A stretch of 9,678 nt of DNA, from the NCBI GenBank assembly GCA_016794945.1, contig JAEUIX010000249.1, positions 1 through 9,678 on the forward strand, read 5' to 3'. A program made the position numbers and the translations under genes. Numbering within the stretch: position 1 is the first letter of the stretch; each line of letters begins with the position of its first letter. This DNA is from Phycisphaerae bacterium. Its GTDB lineage: Bacteria; Planctomycetota; Phycisphaerae; Phycisphaerales; UBA1924. Below are positions 6,527 through 9,678 of the stretch, piece by piece. The notes beneath the pieces are model-generated. The model searched no databases and was not told the DNA's origin. It saw only the letters and a program-made list of their open reading frames with translations.

Positions 6527-9163
6527 CTACGCCGGCACCAGTTCCGGCGCGGTCTGGTGGTTGCCGGTGTCCCAGGTGATCAGGCCGGGCACGAAGGGCG
6601 TGACCAGCCGGTCGTCGTGGGGAAGCACGCGGACGGAGAAGCCGTGCTGGCCGCTGGCGTCGGGGCTGAACTGCCCGGCGAAGCGGTGCGTCCCGTCGCC
6701 GCCGTCGCCGGCGTGCTTCATGGTGATGGCCCGGGCGTCGGTCAGCTCGCCCAGGGCGTTGACGCGCCCGTGGTAGAGCTGCACCTGCACCTCGTCGGGG
6801 CGCAGCTCGCCCAGGCGGATCTCGGCCTCGACCTTCACCGCCGAGCGCACCGCGACGGCCGCCGCGGGGTCCACCGCGGCGCGCACGCCCTCGACGCGCA
6901 CGCCTGCCCAGTGGGCGCGCAGGCGGTCGACGTGCTCGGAGAGCTCGCGGGCCTCGCGCATGCCGCCGGCGGCCAGGCGGGCGGCGGCGTGGTGGGCCGG
7001 CACGTAGAACCTGTCGGCGTAGTCCAGCAGCATGCGGTGGGTGTTGAAGCGGGGGGCCAGGTGGCGGATCGAGCGCTTCATGCGGGCGATCCACTTGCGG
7101 GGCAGGCCGCTCTCGTCGCGGTCGAAGAACTCGGGCACGACGCGGCTCTCCAGTAGCTGGTAGAGCGAGCGGCTCTCGATGTCGTCCTGCTCCTCGCGGG
7201 TGGCGTCCTCGTAGTCCTCGCCCCGGCCGACGCAGAAGCCGACCTCGGGGTTGAACGCCTCGGCCCACCAGCCGTCGAGCACCGAGCAGTGCAGCCCGCC
7301 GTTGAGCACGGCCTTCATGCCGCTGGTGCCCGAGGCCTCCAGCCCGCGGATGGGCGTGTTGAGCCAGATGTCGCACCCCTGCACCATGCGACGGGCGATC
7401 AGCATGTCGTAGTCCTCGAGGAACACGATGCGGTGCGACAGCCCGCTGGCCCGCGCGAACGTCACGATCTCGCGGATCAGCGCCTTGCCCCCGCCGTCGG
7501 CCGGGTGGCTCTTGCCGGCGATCAGCAACTGCACCGGCCGCTCGCCCGTCAGCAGCCGCTTGAGCCGCTCGGTGTCGCGGAACAGCAGCGTCGCCCGCTT
7601 GTACGTCGCGAACCGCCGGGCGAAGCCGATCGTCAGGGCGTTGATGTCCAGCGCCGCCGCGGCCCGCTCGATCTCCCCCGCACCGGCCCCGCGCGCCACC
7701 AGTTGCTCGCGGATCTTGCGGCGCGTCCAGGCCACCAGGCGCTCGCGCCGGTAGCAGTGCACGCCCCAGAGCTCCTCGTCGGGGATCTCGTCGACCGCCG
7801 CCCAGGATTCGGCCTTCTGCGGCTCCAGGCGCCAGCGGTCGGCCAGGTAGCGGTTGTAGAGCCGGGTCATCTCGCCCGACACCCAGCTCCGCGCGTGCAC
7901 GCCGTTGGTCACGTGCCCGATGGGGACGTCGGGCTCGGGCGTGCCCGGCCACATCTGCCGCCACATCGACCGGCTCACCCGCCCGTGCAGCTCGCTCACG
8001 CCGTTGCAGAAGCGGCTGGTGCGGATCGCCAGCACCGCCATCGAGAAGAACTCCTTCTGGTCCGCCGTGTTCTCCCGCCCCAGGGCCAGCAGGCCCTCGG
8101 CGTCCAGGCCGATCGGCCCGAGCATGTGCGCCAGGTACGTCTCGATCAGGCGCGGGGCGAAGCGGTCGATCCCCGCCGGCACCGGCGTGTGGGTGGTGAA
8201 GACCTGCCCCGCGGCGACGGCCTCGCGCGCCTGGTCGAAGGTCATGTCAGGCTGGGCGCGCCGCACGTCGGCGATGCGCTCCAGCGAGCAGAACGCCGCG
8301 TGCCCCTCGTTGATGTGCACCACCGTCGGCGACTCGCCCACCGCGTGCAGGGCGCGCACGCCGCCGACGCCCAGCACCAGCTCCTGGCGGATGCGGGCCT
8401 CGGTGTCGCCGGCGTAGAGGTTGGCCGTGATGTCCCGGTCCTCGCGGGCGTTCTCCGGCAGGTTGGTGTCCAGCAGGTACAGCGGCACGCGCCCCACGTC
8501 GCACCGCCAGATCGCCACGGCAACCTGCCGACCCGGCAGCTCGACCGTCACGCGGCGCTGGCGGCCGGTCTTCTCGTCCATCACGCGGCTGAGCGGCTGG
8601 TTGGGCGCGTCGATGTCGGGGTACGTCTCCTGCTGGTAGCCATCGGGGTTGAGGTACTGGTGGAAGTACCCCTTGCGGTACAGCAGGCCGACGGCCACCA
8701 GGGGGATGCCCAGTTCCGCCGCGGACTTCAGGTGATCGCCCGCCAGGCCTCCCAGGCCGCCGGAGTAGATCTGCAGGCACTCGGTGAGGCCGAACTCGGC
8801 GCAGAAGTAGGCGATGCGCAGGGGCCTGCCCTCGGCGGCGGCGCGGCGCTGGGCGTCGGCGTACCACCCGCGCGAGGCGACGTGCTCCTGCATCTGGGTG
8901 TGGAGGGTCCCCAGCGCGTGCAGGAACGAGCGGTCGTGGGCGGCGCGTTCGAGCCGCTCCTGGCTGATGCGGCCGAGCATGGCGACGGGGTTGTGGTGGC
9001 ACTGCTCCCACAGCTCGCGGTCGAGCTTGGCGAACAGGTCGACGGCCTCGTAGTTCCAGGTCCACCAGAGGTTGTGCGCGATCGCCAGCAGGGGGCGCAG
9101 CGGCTCGGGCAGGCTGGGGGTGACGCGGAAGGACTGGATGCGGGCCTGGCTGGGGCTGAGCAT
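6527..9163 (-). CDS. glgP: Alpha-glucan (glycogen/maltodextrin) phosphorylase
   Basis: Removes terminal glucose units from alpha-1,4-glucans with phosphate, releasing glucose 1-phosphate; cytoplasmic, PLP-dependent, GT35 family. The 878-residue length and layout match the divergent bacterial/archaeal branch rather than the classical muscle/E. coli type. Residues about 12-100 are a DUF3417-type N-terminal domain (LAIAHNLWWTWNYEA, LWEQCHHNPVAML). The catalytic core includes YSGGLGGLAGDHLKSA (133-148), HINEGHAAF (283-291), THTPVPAG (324-331), HVTNGVHARSW (417-427), RRFATYKRATLLF (516-528) and KSHPADGGGKALI (551-563). The PLP-binding lysine is Lys617 in EASGTSGMKAVLNG. A beta-rich C-terminal extension occupies about 760-878. 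The start has GAGG (9170-9173) six bases upstream. The gene lies downstream of yggS on the same strand, 112 bases away. It would supply glucose 1-phosphate from stored glycogen. Confidence 0.98.
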   Translation of the reverse strand: MLSPSQARIQSFRVTPSLPEPLRPLLAIAHNLWWTWNYEAVDLFAKLDRELWEQCHHNPVAMLGRISQERLERAAHDRSFLHALGTLHTQMQEHVASRGWYADAQRRAAAEGRPLRIAYFCAEFGLTECLQIYSGGLGGLAGDHLKSAAELGIPLVAVGLLYRKGYFHQYLNPDGYQQETYPDIDAPNQPLSRVMDEKTGRQRRVTVELPGRQVAVAIWRCDVGRVPLYLLDTNLPENAREDRDITANLYAGDTEARIRQELVLGVGGVRALHAVGESPTVVHINEGHAAFCSLERIADVRRAQPDMTFDQAREAVAAGQVFTTHTPVPAGIDRFAPRLIETYLAHMLGPIGLDAEGLLALGRENTADQKEFFSMAVLAIRTSRFCNGVSELHGRVSRSMWRQMWPGTPEPDVPIGHVTNGVHARSWVSGEMTRLYNRYLADRWRLEPQKAESWAAVDEIPDEELWGVHCYRRERLVAWTRRKIREQLVARGAGAGEIERAAAALDINALTIGFARRFATYKRATLLFRDTERLKRLLTGERPVQLLIAGKSHPADGGGKALIREIVTFARASGLSHRIVFLEDYDMLIARRMVQGCDIWLNTPIRGLEASGTSGMKAVLNGGLHCSVLDGWWAEAFNPEVGFCVGRGEDYEDATREEQDDIESRSLYQLLESRVVPEFFDRDESGLPRKWIARMKRSIRHLAPRFNTHRMLLDYADRFYVPAHHAAARLAAGGMREARELSEHVDRLRAHWAGVRVEGVRAAVDPAAAVAVRSAVKVEAEIRLGELRPDEVQVQLYHGRVNALGELTDARAITMKHAGDGGDGTHRFAGQFSPDASGQHGFSVRVLPHDDRLVTPFVPGLITWDTGNHQTAPELVPA

Positions 9164-9235
9164 GAAGGGCCTCGGGGAGGGTCGGTGGATCGATCGATCG
9201 CCCCGGCGGGGGCTGCTGGGCCGGCCGGGCGGGGC

Positions 9236-9241
9236 ATGCTA
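9236..9241 (-). promoter_or_regulatory. Candidate -10 element of glgP
   Basis: On the - strand this reads TAGCAT within CGATAGCATGCC, starting 78 bases upstream of the glgP ATG in an otherwise GC-saturated gap. No clear -35 hexamer is seen. It would let glgP be transcribed separately from yggS. Confidence 0.25.
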
Positions 9242-9249
9242 TCGGACCC

Positions 9250-9269
9250 GCCCGCGGCGGTCCGCGGGC
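9250..9269 (-). terminator. Possible terminator hairpin after yggS
   Basis: A perfect eight-pair stem (GCCCGCGG 9250-9257 with CCGCGGGC 9262-9269) around a four-base loop begins six bases after the yggS stop codon on the - strand. No T-tract follows, so it may instead be a transcript-stability element. Confidence 0.35.
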
Positions 9270-9275
9270 CGGGGG

Positions 9276-9678
9276 TCAGTCGTCGTCCTGTTCATCGGCG
9301 TCCCGGCCCGTCGAATCGCTCGCGGGGCCGAAGATCGCCGAGCCGACGCGGACCATGTTGGCCCCCTCGGCGATGGCGGCCTCGTAGTCCCCCGACATGC
9401 CCATCGACAGAATGTTGAAGTGGGGGCCGCCGAAGCCGGCCTTGGAGACGTCCTCGAAGATGTCGCGCAGCCGGGCGAAGGCCGGCCGGGCGTCGTCGGG
9501 CGTCGCGCCCGGGGCCGCCATGGTCATCAGCCCCCGCAGGCGAACGTTGACCATGGTGTCCACGGCCTCGCAGAGGTGGATCGCCGCGGCGATGGCGCAG
9601 CCGTGCTTGCTGGACTCGCCGGAGCAGTTGACCTGGACGAGCACGTCGACGATCTGGTCGGTGCGGGTGGCGGCGGCC
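9276..9678 (-). CDS. yggS: YggS-family pyridoxal phosphate homeostasis protein (partial, 5' end outside window)
   Basis: The C-terminal 133 residues of a YggS/PROSC-type PLP-binding protein, a cytoplasmic alanine-racemase-fold protein that helps buffer free PLP and keep amino-acid pools balanced; no enzyme activity is established for the family. Diagnostic blocks are LVQVNCSGESSKHG, VRLRGLMTMAAPG and the phosphate-binding loop LSMGMSGDYEAAIAEGANMVRVGSAIFG. The frame stays open to the right edge (AAATRTDQIVDV before LVQV), so a GTG at 9644 is internal and not the start. The N-terminal half with the PLP lysine is outside the window. The protein ends in an acidic tail (DADEQDDD) beyond the usual FG end. 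Upstream of glgP on the same strand with a 112-base gap; co-transcription is uncertain. Confidence 0.95.
   Translation of the reverse strand, partial: AAATRTDQIVDVLVQVNCSGESSKHGCAIAAAIHLCEAVDTMVNVRLRGLMTMAAPGATPDDARPAFARLRDIFEDVSKAGFGGPHFNILSMGMSGDYEAAIAEGANMVRVGSAIFGPASDSTGRDADEQDDD

Noticed and set aside
9188..9200. GATCGATCGATCG tandem repeat upstream of glgP
   Set aside because: It has only about three copies of a four-base unit and no related copies elsewhere in the window. It is likely incidental.
7289..9418. A 709-codon open frame on the + strand opposite glgP
   Set aside because: It is the antisense shadow of a well-conserved gene in GC-rich DNA. Its translation is low-complexity (Arg, His, Ala, Val, Gly) with no recognisable motif.
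9642..9644. GTG at 9642-9644 as the start of the YggS-family gene
   Set aside because: The frame is open and family-like upstream to the window edge, and a start here would remove the PLP-lysine half of the protein. It is an internal codon of a truncated gene.

Overview
The window is very GC-rich and looks like chromosomal DNA from a planctomycete, most likely of the Phycisphaerae lineage. This is inferred from three kinds of protein: two large pseudopilin-like proteins with an 'AFTLIELLVVIA' N-terminus (one also has a clear H-X9-DG motif), a secreted protein with a C-terminal dockerin-like duplication of the 'GPDGFLTGEDFD' type, and a divergent-type alpha-glucan phosphorylase with a DUF3417 N-terminus. 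No mobile element, CRISPR array, tRNA or rRNA is visible. Every stretch longer than about 250 bases is occupied by a convincing gene.

Layout from left to right: (1) asd, aspartate-semialdehyde dehydrogenase, + strand, complete. (2) Convergent to it and only 13 bases away, a secreted protein of unknown function on the - strand, ending in two near-identical EF-hand/dockerin-like repeats. (3) A 214-base divergent intergenic region. (4) A + strand cluster of three genes: an H-X9-DG-like pseudopilin with a disturbed motif, a 116-residue single-membrane-segment protein, and a second pseudopilin with an intact H-X9-DG motif. It closes with a textbook intrinsic terminator. (5) tyrS, tyrosyl-tRNA synthetase, starting 31 bases after that terminator's T-tract with no visible Shine-Dalgarno sequence. 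(6) Convergent to tyrS, on the - strand, the alpha-glucan phosphorylase gene and, upstream of it, the 3' two-thirds or so of a YggS-family PLP-homeostasis gene that runs off the right edge.

How the genes relate: asd, tyrS, glgP and yggS are housekeeping genes with no evident functional link. The two pseudopilin genes are clear paralogues, sharing several internal blocks and a C-terminal LRDMxxWSNxAxRPDW motif. They enclose a small membrane protein, so the three may act together at the cell surface, but no prepilin peptidase, assembly ATPase or secretin is in view.

I do not see a convincing new defence or mobile system. The points most worth a second look are the paralogous pseudopilin pair and its C-terminal motif, the unusual HIGH-region signature of TyrRS (T-V-G-N), the almost identical repeat DNA in the dockerin-like gene, and possible alternative RNA folds in the 221-base gap before the second pseudopilin gene.
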